Assembly (NCBI RefSeq): GCF_004328705.1
Contig: NZ_CP035319.1
Location: 62,001 to 126,000 of the forward strand
Origin: Rhodococcus sp. ABRD24
GTDB taxonomy: Bacteria; Actinomycetota; Actinomycetes; Mycobacteriales; Mycobacteriaceae
Length of the DNA stretch: 64,000 nucleotides
Direction of reading: 5' to 3'
This document shows positions 63,645 to 64,000 of the stretch, in pieces; the stretch's first letter is position 1, and every line of letters starts with the position of its first letter. The position numbers were made by a program, and so were the translations under genes. Below the pieces are notes generated by a model, which saw only the letters and a list, made by a program, of their open reading frames with translations, was not told the DNA's origin and made no database searches.

Positions 63645-64000
63645 GGCGTTCCGGGATTCGAGTACAGGTCGAGCAGGCGAGCGCGGGTCGCCAGCAACCG
63701 ATCGAGCAGCAATCCGGACAGGGCGCGCGTCACCGCATAACCGAAGGCCGGATCTACCTCGGCAGCAGCGCGCAGGGTCGCCGCATCGATCTTCCACGCC
63801 TCGGTTGCTGTCGCCGCCAGCGCCCCGAAACTCCACACGTGCGGGGGCTGCATCCAGGACCAGCCGAGGACGTCGCCATCCGAAAGCGTCTCGATCACGA
63901 CGTCTCCGCGACCGGGTACCGACGTGCTCAACAAGACGCGGCCGCGCCGCAACAGCCAGCAGCTGCGGGCCGCCTCGCCCTCCCGGAAGATGTACTCGCC
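63641..64000 (-). CDS. Cyclic-nucleotide-binding domain protein, cut by window edge
   Basis: The visible C-terminal 119 residues include GEYIFREGEAARSCWLLRRG, then RVLLSTSVPGRGD and IETLSDGDVLGWSWM, the Crp/CAP beta-roll. A helical end follows (SGLLLDRLLATRARLLDLYS). No HTH follows, so it is not a normal Crp regulator. It overlaps the gamma gene by 4 bases and is probably the head of the operon, perhaps a sensor or structural subunit. The 5' end is beyond the window. Confidence 0.8.
   Translation of the reverse strand, partial: GEYIFREGEAARSCWLLRRGRVLLSTSVPGRGDVVIETLSDGDVLGWSWMQPPHVWSFGALAATATEAWKIDAATLRAAAEVDPAFGYAVTRALSGLLLDRLLATRARLLDLYSNPGTP

Overview
The window is high-GC DNA from an actinomycete, most probably a Rhodococcus or close mycolic-acid relative. 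Markers are RbpA, an Lnt/Ppm1 pair, F420-type LLM oxidoreductase and PPOX genes, a mycobacterial-style FHA/ABC transporter and GTG starts. I saw no rRNA, tRNA or CRISPR array.

Layout. 1-3.5 kb is a decayed junction: a gene cut by the window edge, an IS630 element with TA duplications and a broken transposase, an IS3 element with a broken transposase, and the last ~78 codons of cobN stranded at the IS3 edge. 3.5-24.2 kb is mostly ordinary chromosome: a DHFR-fold reductase, a broken Rv1747-type transporter, a Tat metallophosphatase, a PPOX protein, a lipase-maturation-factor protein, an LLM oxidoreductase, tldD-pmbA-ychJ, a DUF4304 protein, a two-component system, an SMR pair, a secreted peptidase, FxsA, an amidohydrolase, and lnt-ppm1. 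24.3-57.6 kb is a biosynthetic region. 57.6-64 kb holds a secreted lipase, rbpA, a small Cys-rich protein, and a [NiFe]-hydrogenase operon (group 3b-like) running off the right edge.

The biosynthetic region is the main interest. An MbtH-like gene precedes one 8,958-codon NRPS gene with seven modules: C(-half C)-A-T, C-A-T, C-A-T-E, C-A-T, C-A-T-E, C-A-T, C-A-T-TE. By eye, the second A domain reads as serine and the fifth as threonine; the other five do not match codes I can assign. The starter C, two epimerases and terminal TE predict an N-acylated heptapeptide X1-Ser-D-X3-X4-D-aThr-X6-X7.

About 1.5 kb downstream, on the opposite strand, lies an overlapping four-gene operon: a PapB-type mutase, a fused PapA aminodeoxychorismate synthase, a PapC-type dehydrogenase, and an AurF/CmlI-type diiron N-oxygenase with all seven metal ligands. 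Together these would turn chorismate into 4-aminophenylpyruvate/4-aminophenylalanine and oxidise the arylamine towards nitro. The inference is a heptapeptide, probably a lipopeptide, carrying 4-amino- or 4-nitrophenylalanine. One caution: the DNA between NRPS and operon is a mosaic of four broken gene fragments, so the two parts may have been joined by rearrangement.
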